A stretch of DNA of 64,000 nucleotides, taken from NCBI GenBank assembly GCA_019233975.1, contig JAFALY010000038.1, positions 85,638 through 149,637 of the forward strand, in the 5' to 3' direction. Origin of the DNA: Alphaproteobacteria bacterium. Its GTDB lineage: Bacteria; Pseudomonadota; Alphaproteobacteria; UBA9219. The notes under the pieces were generated by a model. That model did no database searches and was not told the origin of the DNA. It saw only the letters and a list, made by a program, of their open reading frames with translations. The position numbers and the translations under genes are program-made. Positions 37,981-48,670 of the stretch are shown piece by piece; within the stretch, counting starts at the first letter, position 1, and every line of letters begins with the position of its first letter.

Positions 37981-39519
37981 ATGACACAGTTGCCCCACCA
38001 GACCACCGACCAGGACAAGGTTTATATTTTCGATACAACACTGCGTGATGGCGAACAGTCACCGGGCGCCACCATGACATTGGATGAAAAACTGGCGGTG
38101 GCAGCGCATCTGGATGCCATCGGCGTTGATATTATCGAAGCAGGCTTTGCCGCAGCTTCACCGGGGGACGCAGCCTGCATTACCGCCGTCGGTCAGGCCA
38201 CCCGTAACGCGATTGTTTGCAGCCTGGCTCGCGCCATCAAGACGGATATCGAAGCTGCAGCCACGGCGTTAAAGACTGCACGCAAGCCGCGTATTCATAC
38301 TTTTATCTCCACCAGCGACATTCATATTGAACATCAATTGCGTTCGACCAAAGAACGCGTACTGGAAACCATCGACGAAACCGTACGCTATGCGCGCAGT
38401 TTCTGCGACGACGTGGAATGGTCAGCCATGGATGCCACGCGCAGTGACATGGCTTTTCTAACCCGCGCGGTTGATGCCGCCGTCAGGGCGGGCGCGACCA
38501 CAATCAACATCCCGGATACAGTGGGGTACACAACGCCACAGGAATTTTTTGACTGTATCGTGGCGCTCGTCAAACAATTCCCGACGGCGCGTTTTTCAAC
38601 GCATTGCCACAACGATCTAGGCATGGCGACCGCCAATTCACTGGCGGGCGTTGCCGCTGGTGCGCGCCAGGTTGAGTGTACAATCAACGGCATTGGCGAA
38701 CGCGCAGGCAATGCAGCACTCGAAGAAGTCGTCATGGCAATAAAAACGCGTGAAGATTTTTACAAATGCCACACAGGCATTGATACAAAAAGCCTGTATC
38801 CGGTTTCACGCTTTGTTGCGGTTACGACAGGCTTCCCGGTGCAGAAAAACAAGGCGATTGTGGGCGCAAATGCCTTTGCGCACGAGTCCGGGATTCATCA
38901 GGACGGCATGCTGAAAAACCGCAACACATATGAAATCATGCAGCCGGAAAGCGTTGGCCTGACCAAATCCCAACTGGTGATGGGCAAACACTCCGGACGT
39001 GCGGCTTTTAAAAACAAACTGGCCGAGTGGCAGATTCATATGTCAGACGAAGCCTTCGCGGACTGCTTTACCGCCTTCAAAGCGCTTTGCGACCGCAAGA
39101 AGAACGTCACGGAAGAAGATCTACTGATCATGCTTGGCAAACAACAAAAGGTCGCCGTGCCTGACTTTGCCATTCTGACCAGCTTTAATACACGTCAAAA
39201 GGCACCGAATGATTACGAGGCTGATATTGCCATCCATTTGGAAGGCACCACAAAAACGGTCAACGCGACCGGCGACGGGCCGCTCGACGCCATCTTCAAA
39301 GCTATCAACAAGGCAACCGGATGTACGGCGAGCCTGAACAGTTTTGAGGCGCACAGCGTTGCCGAAGGGTGTGATGCACAAGCAGAAGCCGTCATCATCC
39401 TGCAACAGAACGGGCAATTCCACACAGGTCATGCACGCGATACGGATACCGTCATGGCGTCGGCCCGCGCCTATGTCGGCGCCATCAATAAAATTTTAGC
39501 GCAAAAGAGGGGCTCGTAA
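37981..39519 (+). CDS. leuA: 2-isopropylmalate synthase
   Basis: YIFDTTLRDGEQSPGATMTLDEKL, FSTHCHNDLGMATANSLAGV, HESGIHQDGMLKNRNTYEIM. Confidence 0.97.
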   Translation: MTQLPHQTTDQDKVYIFDTTLRDGEQSPGATMTLDEKLAVAAHLDAIGVDIIEAGFAAASPGDAACITAVGQATRNAIVCSLARAIKTDIEAAATALKTARKPRIHTFISTSDIHIEHQLRSTKERVLETIDETVRYARSFCDDVEWSAMDATRSDMAFLTRAVDAAVRAGATTINIPDTVGYTTPQEFFDCIVALVKQFPTARFSTHCHNDLGMATANSLAGVAAGARQVECTINGIGERAGNAALEEVVMAIKTREDFYKCHTGIDTKSLYPVSRFVAVTTGFPVQKNKAIVGANAFAHESGIHQDGMLKNRNTYEIMQPESVGLTKSQLVMGKHSGRAAFKNKLAEWQIHMSDEAFADCFTAFKALCDRKKNVTEEDLLIMLGKQQKVAVPDFAILTSFNTRQKAPNDYEADIAIHLEGTTKTVNATGDGPLDAIFKAINKATGCTASLNSFEAHSVAEGCDAQAEAVIILQQNGQFHTGHARDTDTVMASARAYVGAINKILAQKRGS

Positions 39520-39520
39520 C

Positions 39521-40399
39521 ATGTTACAGAACCAACCCGGTGTCATTTGGATGGATGGCAAACTTGTTCCATGGAAAGACGCGCACGTGCATGTACTAAC
39601 GCACACCCTGCATTACGGCAGCGGCGTATTTGAGGGCGAGCGCGCGTATGACGGCGTTATCTTTAAAATGCAGGAACATCATGAACGGCTTCATGCCTCG
39701 GCCGGCATGATGGGTTTTACCCTGCCCTACAGCGTTGACGTCATTAATCAGGCGGCCATGGATGTCTTGCAGGAAAATAACCTGAAGGACGCCTATGTTC
39801 GCCCTGTCGCCTGGCACGGTCCGGAGTCATTAAGCGTTTCATCACGCAGTAACAGCATCCATTTGGCCATTGCCGCATGGAAATGGGCTTCGTACTTTCA
39901 GCCGAACCCGGACGGCAGCATTCCCGGCATCCGCCTGATATGGGCCGATTGGGTGCGCCCTGCCCCGAATGTCGGGCCTGTTTTTGCCAAAGCCAACGGG
40001 CAGTATATTGCCGGAACTGTCAGCAAAAACAAAGCCGAATTGGCGGGTTATAACGACGCGTTGATGCTGGATTACCGTGGTTATGTTGCGGAATGTACCG
40101 GCGCCAATATCTTTATGGTCAAGGATGGTACTATCTATACGCCGATTGCCGATTGTTTCCTGAACGGCATTACGCGTCGGTCGGTGATTGATATCGCTCG
40201 CCAACTGGGTCTGACTGTCACCGAACAACACATAACCCCGGCAGAGTTGTCGGCGGCAGACGAAGTGTTTATCACTGGTACAGCCGTTGAGGTTCAGCCG
40301 ATCATCGAAATTGGTATGCAGAAATATCCGTCAGGTCCCATCACGACACGTATCAATCAAGCGTATCAGAAGGCAGTGCGAGGTCACACGCATGCCTAA
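39521..40399 (+). CDS. ilvE: Branched-chain amino acid aminotransferase
   Basis: [57 protein letters not shown]. Confidence 0.95.
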   Translation: MLQNQPGVIWMDGKLVPWKDAHVHVLTHTLHYGSGVFEGERAYDGVIFKMQEHHERLHASAGMMGFTLPYSVDVINQAAMDVLQENNLKDAYVRPVAWHGPESLSVSSRSNSIHLAIAAWKWASYFQPNPDGSIPGIRLIWADWVRPAPNVGPVFAKANGQYIAGTVSKNKAELAGYNDALMLDYRGYVAECTGANIFMVKDGTIYTPIADCFLNGITRRSVIDIARQLGLTVTEQHITPAELSAADEVFITGTAVEVQPIIEIGMQKYPSGPITTRINQAYQKAVRGHTHA

Positions 40400-41804
40400 A
40401 ACCCTGTACGATAAAATCTGGGACCGGCACGTTATCCGCCGGTTTGAAGACGGCACATGCCTGATCTATATCGACCGCCATCTGGTTCATGAGGTCACGA
40501 GCCCCCAGGCCTTTGAAGGGTTGGCGCTGACGCATCGCCCCCTGTGGCGGCCCGAAAGCATCATGGCAACCGCCGACCATAATGTACCGACAACCCCCTA
40601 CACCGGCACGATCAAGGACGAAGAGTCGCGCCTGCAGATTGAAACGCTGGAAGAAAACTGCACAACGCATAACCTTCTGTACTACCCCCCGCAAACGCGT
40701 GAACAGGGCATTGTGCATATCATCGGCCCGGAGCAAGGCTTCACCCTGCCCGGCATTACGTTGGTTTGCGGCGATAGCCATACCTCAACACACGGGGCGT
40801 TTGGCGCGCTGGCTTTTGGCATCGGCACCAGTGATATCGAGCAGGTTTTTGCCACGCAAACGCTCACCATGGCACAATCTAAAAATATGCGCGTCTGGGT
40901 CGATGGCGCGTTGCCGCAAGGCATTACGGCCAAGGATGTTATTTTGCACATTATCGCGCAAATTGGCATCGCAGGCGGCACCGGCCACGTTATCGAATAT
41001 GCGGGGCCCGTTATCGCTGCCTTGTCGATGGAAGAACGCATGGCCATCTGCAACATGTCGATTGAGGCAGGTGCCCGCGCCGGTATGGTGGCGCCGGATG
41101 AAACCACTTTTGCCTATCTGAAAGACAAACCCATGGCGCCCAAAGGTTCAGTATGGGCAGCCGCCAGGGCCGATTGGCAGCAACTGCATTCAGACGAAGG
41201 CGCTAAGTTCGATAGGGAAATACGCATTAACGCCACCGATATCGCGCCGCATGTCACATGGGGCACCAATCCGGAAATGGGCGGTGCCGTGACTGGCCAT
41301 GTGCCCGATCCCGCGCAGGTTGGGGATGCCGTACAGCGTGCCTCCATGGAGCGCGCTATTGCCTATATGGGGCTGACACCGGGCATGCGGCTTTGTGACA
41401 TCCCCATTGACCAGGTCTTTATTGGGTCGTGCACAAACGGGCGACTGGATGACCTGCGTGCCGCCGCAAAAGTTTTGAAGGGCCGCACCATCGCCAAAAA
41501 CATCAAGCGTGCGATTGTTGTGCCAGGTTCAGGCATCGTGAAAGAAGCCGCCGAAAAAGAAGGCATAGACCGGATTTTCCGCGATGCCGGTTTTGAATGG
41601 CGCGAGCCCGGCTGTTCCATGTGTCTGGCGATGAATCCAGACCGTCTGGAACCCGGCGAGCGGTGCGCCAGCACATCAAACCGCAATTTTGAGGGCAGAC
41701 AGGGCCGCGAAGGCCGCACGCATTTGATGAGCCCCGCCATGGCCGCAGCGGCCGCCATTGCCGGGCACATTGCCGATGTACGCGATTTCGCGCGGGGGAC
41801 ATAA
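40392..41804 (+). CDS. leuC: 3-isopropylmalate dehydratase large subunit
   Basis: [68 protein letters not shown]. Confidence 0.97.
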   Translation: MPKTLYDKIWDRHVIRRFEDGTCLIYIDRHLVHEVTSPQAFEGLALTHRPLWRPESIMATADHNVPTTPYTGTIKDEESRLQIETLEENCTTHNLLYYPPQTREQGIVHIIGPEQGFTLPGITLVCGDSHTSTHGAFGALAFGIGTSDIEQVFATQTLTMAQSKNMRVWVDGALPQGITAKDVILHIIAQIGIAGGTGHVIEYAGPVIAALSMEERMAICNMSIEAGARAGMVAPDETTFAYLKDKPMAPKGSVWAAARADWQQLHSDEGAKFDREIRINATDIAPHVTWGTNPEMGGAVTGHVPDPAQVGDAVQRASMERAIAYMGLTPGMRLCDIPIDQVFIGSCTNGRLDDLRAAAKVLKGRTIAKNIKRAIVVPGSGIVKEAAEKEGIDRIFRDAGFEWREPGCSMCLAMNPDRLEPGERCASTSNRNFEGRQGREGRTHLMSPAMAAAAAIAGHIADVRDFARGT

Positions 41805-41806
41805 CC

Positions 41807-42412
41807 ATGCAAAAAGTGACAACCATAACCGGTACATCCGCCTTCCTGCCAATTGCGAATATCGATACGGATATGATCATCCCCAAACAGTACCTTAAGA
41901 CCATCAAGCGTTCTGGCCTGGGGCAGCATCTGTTTGCGGAAATGCGTTATGACGCACAAGGCAACCCAAAGCCTGACTTCATTTTGAATCAGAAGCCACA
42001 GGCCAGCATCCTGTTGGCAGGCGAGAATTTCGGTTGCGGGTCAAGCCGCGAGCACGCGCCATGGTCGTTGTATGATTTCGGCATTCGCGCCGTCATCGCC
42101 CCCGACTTTGCCGATATTTTTTATAACAACAGCATCAAAAACGGCCTTTTGCCGATCCGGTTGCCGATGGACGCGGTACAGGCTTTGTCGGAGCAAAGCC
42201 AACCCATCACCATCGACCTGGCCGCGCAAAAGGTTATCTGCGGTAATATGTCCTTTGAGTTCACGATTGAACCCAACCATAAAAACACGCTGTTGAACGG
42301 CATGGACGCCATCGCCCACGTGTTGCAATACAAGGACGATATCCGCACCTTTGAACAGAATTACCTGAACGCGCACCCATGGTTAGTCATGAAGGACGGT
42401 AAAAATGGCTGA
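41807..42412 (+). CDS. leuD: 3-isopropylmalate dehydratase small subunit
   Basis: IANIDTDMIIPKQYLKTIKRSGLG, GENFGCGSSREHAPWSLYDFGIRAVIAPDFADIFYNNSIKNGLLPI. Confidence 0.97.
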   Translation: MQKVTTITGTSAFLPIANIDTDMIIPKQYLKTIKRSGLGQHLFAEMRYDAQGNPKPDFILNQKPQASILLAGENFGCGSSREHAPWSLYDFGIRAVIAPDFADIFYNNSIKNGLLPIRLPMDAVQALSEQSQPITIDLAAQKVICGNMSFEFTIEPNHKNTLLNGMDAIAHVLQYKDDIRTFEQNYLNAHPWLVMKDGKNG

Positions 42413-43478
42413 GATATTATTGACCGCCGGCGATGGCATCGGCCCTGAAATCATGGAGCAGGCCAAGCGGATTTTGCACTGCTTTGCCAAGGATATCGCC
42501 TTCACGCTGACCGAACGGTTGATCGGCGGTGCGGGAATTGACGCGGCGGGTTCCCCCTTTCCCACTGACACACAAAAGGCCGCCGCGCATGCCGATGCGG
42601 TTTTATTCGGCGCCGTTGGTGGCCCGAAATGGGATAACCTGCCACTTGCGGACCGGCCTGAGAAAGGCATTCTGGGCATACGCAAGGCGCTGGGCCTCTA
42701 TGCCAATTTGCGCCCGACCATTTTGTGGCCGCAACTGACGACCTTTTCACCTCTGAAACAGGAACGGATTGCAGGGGTTGACCTGCTCATCATGCGCGAA
42801 TTGACCGGCGATATTTATTTCGGCGAGCCGCGCGGCATCCGCACCGAAAACGGACAACGCATCGCCCACAACACCATGGTGTACAGCGAAGAAGAAATCC
42901 GCCGCATTGCCATCGCCGGATTCGAAGCCGCACGCAAACGGCGCAAGAAATTATGCTCGGTCGACAAATCGAACGTGCTGGAAACCATGCGGTTCTGGCG
43001 CGAAATTGTGACCGACATACACAAAGACTATCCCGATGTGACGCTGGAACACATGTATGTGGACCATGCGGCGATGCAGATCATCCTGCGCCCCGCTGCC
43101 TTTGACGTTATGCTGACACCCAATATGTTCGGCGATATTTTATCCGACGAGGCCGCCGTTCTGGCAGGCTCACTTGGGTTATTGCCGTCCGCGTCCATTG
43201 GCGGCAAAAGCGCGCTGTATGAACCCATTCACGGCAGCGCGCCAGACATTGCGGGTCAGGGCCTCGCCAACCCTATCGGCATGATTTTGTGCGTGGGCAT
43301 GATGCTCGGCCACAGTTTCAACAAACCGGCATGGGAACAGGCCATCCGCGCCGCCGTGGGCGATGTGCTGGATCAAGGCCTGCGCACAGCGGATATCATG
43401 AGCGACGGCATGCAACGCGCCACCACCGACCAGATGGGCAGCGCCATCGAAACAGCGTTACGGAAACGTTTGGGCTGA
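42405..43478 (+). CDS. leuB: 3-isopropylmalate dehydrogenase
   Basis: DGIGPEIMEQAKRIL, DLLIMRELTGDIYFGEPRG, YEPIHGSAPDIAGQGLANPIGMI. Confidence 0.97.
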   Translation: MAEILLTAGDGIGPEIMEQAKRILHCFAKDIAFTLTERLIGGAGIDAAGSPFPTDTQKAAAHADAVLFGAVGGPKWDNLPLADRPEKGILGIRKALGLYANLRPTILWPQLTTFSPLKQERIAGVDLLIMRELTGDIYFGEPRGIRTENGQRIAHNTMVYSEEEIRRIAIAGFEAARKRRKKLCSVDKSNVLETMRFWREIVTDIHKDYPDVTLEHMYVDHAAMQIILRPAAFDVMLTPNMFGDILSDEAAVLAGSLGLLPSASIGGKSALYEPIHGSAPDIAGQGLANPIGMILCVGMMLGHSFNKPAWEQAIRAAVGDVLDQGLRTADIMSDGMQRATTDQMGSAIETALRKRLG

Positions 43479-43482
43479 GGCG

Positions 43483-43526
43483 TGGAGCGGGTGATGGGAA
43501 TCGAACCCACGTAGCCAGCTTGGAAG
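43483..43526 (-). repeat. 44-bp exact copy of the 3' part of the tRNA-Gly gene (distal att-like site)
   Basis: TGGAGCGGGTGATGGGAATCGAACCCACGTAGCCAGCTTGGAAG identical to 44255..44298. Confidence 0.95.
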
Positions 43527-43623
43527 TTCCGCAGTTACTTAACGATATCAAGAGGATTGTACAAAATAGAGGTTCAAAAAACACCGCTAAAACCGAATGA
43601 TTATGATGCAGTGTACAACCTTA

Positions 43624-44145
43624 TTAATCGCATCGATCTGCTGAACACTTTGTTTGGCACCATATTTTATTCGTTGAACAGTACTGAACTTTAACCACCA
43701 AATGATCGTACACAACGTCTTGGAATTGGTCTAAGTCTTTTCTAGCTGTCCCTTTTACGTTGTGAAAAGTCAGCCATATTAATTCCCCTGGAGCTATTGA
43801 AGATCCGTCAGATAAGTCTGTACCATTAGACAAATCGGCTGATTTGCAGGACTCTGACGATTGAATTTCTACATGATCACAGAAATATTTAATCGAAGAA
43901 ATGACGACAGGAACCTGACCAGTATTTTTAACTGCTAACCCCACTCTAGAATCTACACCATCAGGATTTGTAAGAAAATCCAATAACGGAAACGCGGCAT
44001 CAATTCGTTGTTTATAAGCTTCGTACCATTGCAGCCCGCAAAACACAGCAGCAATACAAGATACGACTAGAGCAGCAATTGAAACTCTCAGAGATTTTTC
44101 TGTATTTGAAGATTTTTTCATACTGGCAGAATTCCAAGCTGACAA
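43624..44145 (-). CDS. Hypothetical membrane-anchored protein (cargo of mini-island)
   Basis: 173 aa; N-terminal TM VSIAALVVSCIAAVFCGLQWYEAY followed by soluble Cys-containing domain. Confidence 0.6.
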   Translation of the reverse strand: MSAWNSASMKKSSNTEKSLRVSIAALVVSCIAAVFCGLQWYEAYKQRIDAAFPLLDFLTNPDGVDSRVGLAVKNTGQVPVVISSIKYFCDHVEIQSSESCKSADLSNGTDLSDGSSIAPGELIWLTFHNVKGTARKDLDQFQDVVYDHLVVKVQYCSTNKIWCQTKCSADRCD

Positions 44146-44254
44146 TCTGGGATTTGTTGAGAGAATTTAGGCAGGCTTAGAAGCGGCAAGTGTACAACCT
44201 ATTTTAGAAAAGTGTACAACTTGGCTTTTAAATAAATGTAAGCCTTTGATTTAT

Positions 44255-44328
<74 letters not shown>

Positions 44329-44659
44329 ATTTCATGGCGCAAGGCCTATCACTAAGCCCCTACTTCTGAAATACGCATCCGCACAATGCCTTAACGTCAA
44401 AGCCTGCGTCAACAGATTAGGTCACGCTACGCAATTTCCATAGTTGCTTACACGTAACAATGAGTGACTCAAATGACACAAGGCAGGGCAAAGGCGAATC
44501 GAAAGCTTAATTTTGAGTCAATTTGGTAAATTTCCATTAACCATAACCCGCGACTTGTGATAAAAAAGCAGTGAAATACTTTCATGCAGTCAGTAGCCGT
44601 GTTGAAGCCAGGATGAAAAACGTCAAACCCACCAAAAGCGCGATTTGACAGAGGATGTC

Positions 44660-45571
44660 ATGAGCTATCTTCCCGCCAACGACGACTTCTTTGATCCGCT
44701 TGCCTCGACCGGCAAGAGCGAGAAAGTATTGGAATGGCTGGCGCGTTTGGCCCAGCCCGGCGTCGCGGTTAACCTGCTGACGCAAAATATCCCCCCGCAA
44801 GGCAAGGCCGCCCTGGCGCAAATGAGCGGGTACGAGCAACAGGATGACTGGCAGATTATATGCAACCTGAGCGGCCACAGCCTGAACGACTTTATGGACG
44901 CGGGCGCCACCCTGCCCCTGACCGCCGCCGAAGTGGACCATTTCCGCCGCAACCATCGCTGTGTTGAAAGCCATATCAGCCGCGACTTTCTGGCCGCGCG
45001 GACGGACCTGCCCTCGCCGCTGGCCGAACTTTATAGCCTTTACCTGCACCGTGCGCGCGTGGATGTGGAAGCCGCCTTGTTTGTGGCGCAGGCGACAGGT
45101 TCTATACGTGTGGGCCGCGCCATGGCGGATTTGCTGGCCGTTGGCGGTTTCGCCAATGGTCTGGAATATATCCCCTATGTCAGCCAGACATACTCGGTTC
45201 CGGCGGCGTTTGATACGTCGGACATGATCGACCGCGCTAATCAGGAAGCCCTGCGCCGCCTGACGCTGGATGCCGATAACCCTTCGCACCTGTTGCAATT
45301 GTCGCCTGATGAAATTGGTGTACTGGCCATTCATATGGTCGAACAGCACGCCATGGCGGCCACCACATTCCTGGATAAGGCAAACCGTCTGGCCGAAGCC
45401 CGTCAGGACGTGACCCGTCTGCCCGTGAATACGCAATTCGCCACCGCCCTGCAGGAAGGCGACCTCCCGACTACCGACCCGTGGGTTATGCGCCTGTGTG
45501 TGGCCTATGCCCGCCTGCTGCCCACCTGGGTGGCTGACCTTCCGGAAATCGCCGCCGCCTTCGGCAACTAA
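44660..45571 (+). CDS. Hypothetical protein
   Basis: 303 aa intact ORF, coding-like composition; no family recognised. Confidence 0.6.
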   Translation: MSYLPANDDFFDPLASTGKSEKVLEWLARLAQPGVAVNLLTQNIPPQGKAALAQMSGYEQQDDWQIICNLSGHSLNDFMDAGATLPLTAAEVDHFRRNHRCVESHISRDFLAARTDLPSPLAELYSLYLHRARVDVEAALFVAQATGSIRVGRAMADLLAVGGFANGLEYIPYVSQTYSVPAAFDTSDMIDRANQEALRRLTLDADNPSHLLQLSPDEIGVLAIHMVEQHAMAATTFLDKANRLAEARQDVTRLPVNTQFATALQEGDLPTTDPWVMRLCVAYARLLPTWVADLPEIAAAFGN

Positions 45572-45583
45572 GCACCATCTGTT

Positions 45584-48500
45584 TTACTGTGACGCCGCCA
45601 ACAACAGGCTGGCATTGCCGCCTGCCGCCGTTGTGTTAACCGACACCACACGTTCGGTTGCAAAACGTTGCAGGTAATGCGGCCCGCCCGCCTTTGGCCC
45701 GGTACCAGACGCCCCTTCGCCACCGAAAGGTTGCACGCCGACAACGGCGCCGATGGTCGAACGGTTCACATAGAAATTGCCGACATGCAGATTTTGCGCG
45801 ACATGGTCGACCGTTTCCTGAATACGTGAATGCAAGCCACCCGTCAGGCCAAAACCCGTGGCGTTGATTTGCTCGATCACGCTATCCAGCGCCTGCGGTT
45901 TATACCGGATGACATGCAGTATGGGGCCGAACACCTCACCCGTCAGCCAGTTGATGGCGGGGATTTCCCACGCCTGTGGCGCCACAAAATGCCATCCATC
46001 AAGGCTGGCACTCACCGGCGTTGATGCGATTTCCTTCGCCTCATTCCGCAGACGGACAATATGCGCCTGCAGCCTGTCATGGGCATCACGATCAATGACG
46101 GGGCCAATATCCGTTGCCAGATCTGACGGATCACCCACCCGCAATTCGGCCATAGCGCCCTTCAGCATCGCCAAAATCTTGTCCGCCGTGGAATCCGGCA
46201 AACATAAAACGCGTAAGGCCGAACAACGTTGCCCGGCAGAACGGAAAGCGCTGGTGATTACATCGTCTATCACCTGTTCCGGCAAAGCAGTGCTGTCTAC
46301 AATCATGGCGTTCTGTCCGCCTGTTTCAGCGATCAATGGCACAATTTTATCCGTGCGCGCAGCCAATGTGCGGTTGATATGCTGCGCCGCCATTGTGGAG
46401 CCCGTAAAGGCCACGCCGGATACCGCAGGATGCGCGACGATGGCCCGCCCCACTTCTGCACCACCCGTCAAAAGGTGGAAAATATCCGTTGGCACACCCG
46501 CGCGGTGTATCAGTTCAGCGGTATAGGTCGCAATGCGCGGCGTCTGTGGCGCAGGCTTGGCCACCACAGCGTTGCCCGCGACCAGGGCGGCAGCAATCTG
46601 CCCTAAATAGATGGCGAGCGGGAAGTTCCACGGGCTGATACAAACAAAAACGCCGCGACCCGCAAGACGCAATTCGTTATGTTCGCCAGTTGGCCCCGGC
46701 AGGGTTACAGGCTCAAAATCCACACGCGCACGGGCTGCATAATAACGGCAGAAATCAACTGCTTCCCGTAATTCAGCCACGGCGTCGGCCAAAATCTTGC
46801 CGCCTTCTTTAACGAGCAAGCCGAGTATTTCCGCGTCACGCGATTCAAGAATGTCAGCAAGCCTGTCCAGACAAGCGGCGCGTTCGGCAACCGGTTTCTG
46901 ACCCCATGATTTCTGCGCCTTCTGCGCAGCCGCGAATGCGTAGGGAACGGAGCTGGGACTATCCTTAGGTACAACAGGTGTGCCATTAACAATGCCGTGG
47001 GCTGCATAACTGGTCAAATTCACTTGTTGAATACTGTTCATCATACCACCTGTTACAAAAGGATCTGTAATGTCATAACCACGAGCATTGCGGCGTTCCG
47101 GCTGATATAAATCATCCGGCAGTTTGACCAACGGATGCCGGTACTGAACCTGTTTTTTGACTTCCTCAACCGCATCGGTTGTCAATTCGGATACGGGTAC
47201 GGCTTTGTCCAGCAACCTGTGTACGAACGAACTGTTGGCACCATTTTCAAGAATACGCCGCACCAGATACCCCAGCAGCACTTCATGATTACCCACGGGC
47301 GCGTAAATACATGTCGCCAACTGGTCACGCATCATCAGGGCATGCAGTTCTTCGCCCATGCCATGCAGACGCTGAAACTCCAGTTTATCCGGCTTGCCCG
47401 ACAGGCTGACGATATGCGCGACCGTCATGGCGTTGTGGGTACCGAAAACGGGGTCGATCGCGTCCGTTGCTGTGACCATCTTGCGAGCACAAGCCAGATA
47501 GGAAACGTCCGTAGATGCCTTGCGCGTAAAAAGCGGAAAGTCATTCCAGCCACGTTCCTGCGCGCGCTTAATCTCTGCATCCCAATAAGCGCCCTTGACC
47601 AGGCGGATATGCACCCGGCGTTTATGATGCCGCGCAAGGTTAATGAGAAAATCCAGCACCTCTGGCGCGCGTTTCTGGTAAGCCTGCACGGCAAAGCCCA
47701 GTCCCGTCCATGTGCCCAGTTGGGCCTTTTCAAACACTTGTTCAATCAATTCCAGCGAAAGCTGCAAACGCTCGGTCTCTTCGGCGTCGATTGTCAGCGG
47801 TATATTGACCGCAGCCGCTTTTTCACACAAAGCAACCAAACGTGGCAGTAATTCCTTCAGCACGCGATCGCGCTGCGGATATTCATAGCGTGGGTGCAAA
47901 GCCGACAGTTTGACAGAAATGCCCGATGTGCGCGGGAAATGATGCGCAATCTGGTGCGCGCCGACGGCATCGATCGCATACACATAATCTTTGTAATACC
48001 GTTCTGCATCTTCGGCAGAGCGTGCTCCCTCACCCAGCATGTCGAATGAAAAGCGAACGCCTTGCGCCATTTGCGGCTCAGCCCGCGTTAGCGCGGCACT
48101 GATGGCCTCTCCCATCACAAACTGCCCGGCCAGGAATTTCATCGCAAAGCTGAGTGCTTCACGTATCACAGGCTGTCCCGCCCGCGACACCAGCTTGCCC
48201 AGCACCGCGCCCGGCGTTTGATGCGCGGGATTGTCCAGCCCCAGAACCTTGCCCGTCAGGGTCAAAGCCCAACCGGCGGCACCAATAGCCCATGAACCGC
48301 CAGTGCCGATGGCGTTATTCCATTCGGTTTCCGCCAGTTTGTCTCGAATGAGGGCGTTTGCGGTTGTGTTATCGGGGATACGCAGCAATGCCTCGGCCAG
48401 ACACATCAGGGCGATACCTTCCTGACTGCTGAGGCCAAACTGCGCCAGCATATCGCTGACCCCCATGCCGGGTTTATAGGTTCGGCGGATTTCTTCAATC

Positions 48501-48658
48501 CAGCGTGTTGCGCGATCGGCGGCATTCAACCGCTGTTCCTTGGACAGGGTCGCGGCATCAAACAAGTCATGAAGACATTTGTCTTCATCCGCACGGAAAA
48601 GGAGATCTAACTTCTTGTAATGATCGGCACTGTTAAACCTGGTCATCACTTCCCCCAT
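45584..48658 (-). CDS. putA: Bifunctional proline dehydrogenase / P5C dehydrogenase
   Basis: PRODH segments (YEYPQRDRVLKELLPRL, RLVKGAYWDAEIKRAQERG) and ALDH segments (ISPWNFPLAIYLGQIAAALVAGNAVVAKPAPQTP, AETGGQNAMIVDSTALPEQV). Confidence 0.97.
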   Translation of the reverse strand: MGEVMTRFNSADHYKKLDLLFRADEDKCLHDLFDAATLSKEQRLNAADRATRWIEEIRRTYKPGMGVSDMLAQFGLSSQEGIALMCLAEALLRIPDNTTANALIRDKLAETEWNNAIGTGGSWAIGAAGWALTLTGKVLGLDNPAHQTPGAVLGKLVSRAGQPVIREALSFAMKFLAGQFVMGEAISAALTRAEPQMAQGVRFSFDMLGEGARSAEDAERYYKDYVYAIDAVGAHQIAHHFPRTSGISVKLSALHPRYEYPQRDRVLKELLPRLVALCEKAAAVNIPLTIDAEETERLQLSLELIEQVFEKAQLGTWTGLGFAVQAYQKRAPEVLDFLINLARHHKRRVHIRLVKGAYWDAEIKRAQERGWNDFPLFTRKASTDVSYLACARKMVTATDAIDPVFGTHNAMTVAHIVSLSGKPDKLEFQRLHGMGEELHALMMRDQLATCIYAPVGNHEVLLGYLVRRILENGANSSFVHRLLDKAVPVSELTTDAVEEVKKQVQYRHPLVKLPDDLYQPERRNARGYDITDPFVTGGMMNSIQQVNLTSYAAHGIVNGTPVVPKDSPSSVPYAFAAAQKAQKSWGQKPVAERAACLDRLADILESRDAEILGLLVKEGGKILADAVAELREAVDFCRYYAARARVDFEPVTLPGPTGEHNELRLAGRGVFVCISPWNFPLAIYLGQIAAALVAGNAVVAKPAPQTPRIATYTAELIHRAGVPTDIFHLLTGGAEVGRAIVAHPAVSGVAFTGSTMAAQHINRTLAARTDKIVPLIAETGGQNAMIVDSTALPEQVIDDVITSAFRSAGQRCSALRVLCLPDSTADKILAMLKGAMAELRVGDPSDLATDIGPVIDRDAHDRLQAHIVRLRNEAKEIASTPVSASLDGWHFVAPQAWEIPAINWLTGEVFGPILHVIRYKPQALDSVIEQINATGFGLTGGLHSRIQETVDHVAQNLHVGNFYVNRSTIGAVVGVQPFGGEGASGTGPKAGGPHYLQRFATERVVSVNTTAAGGNASLLLAASQ

Positions 48659-48670
48659 ATTTGTTTGGTG

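Noticed and set aside
44582-45436. 284-aa reverse ORF
   Set aside because: Antisense to the 44660..45571 ORF, composition typical of a shadow frame.
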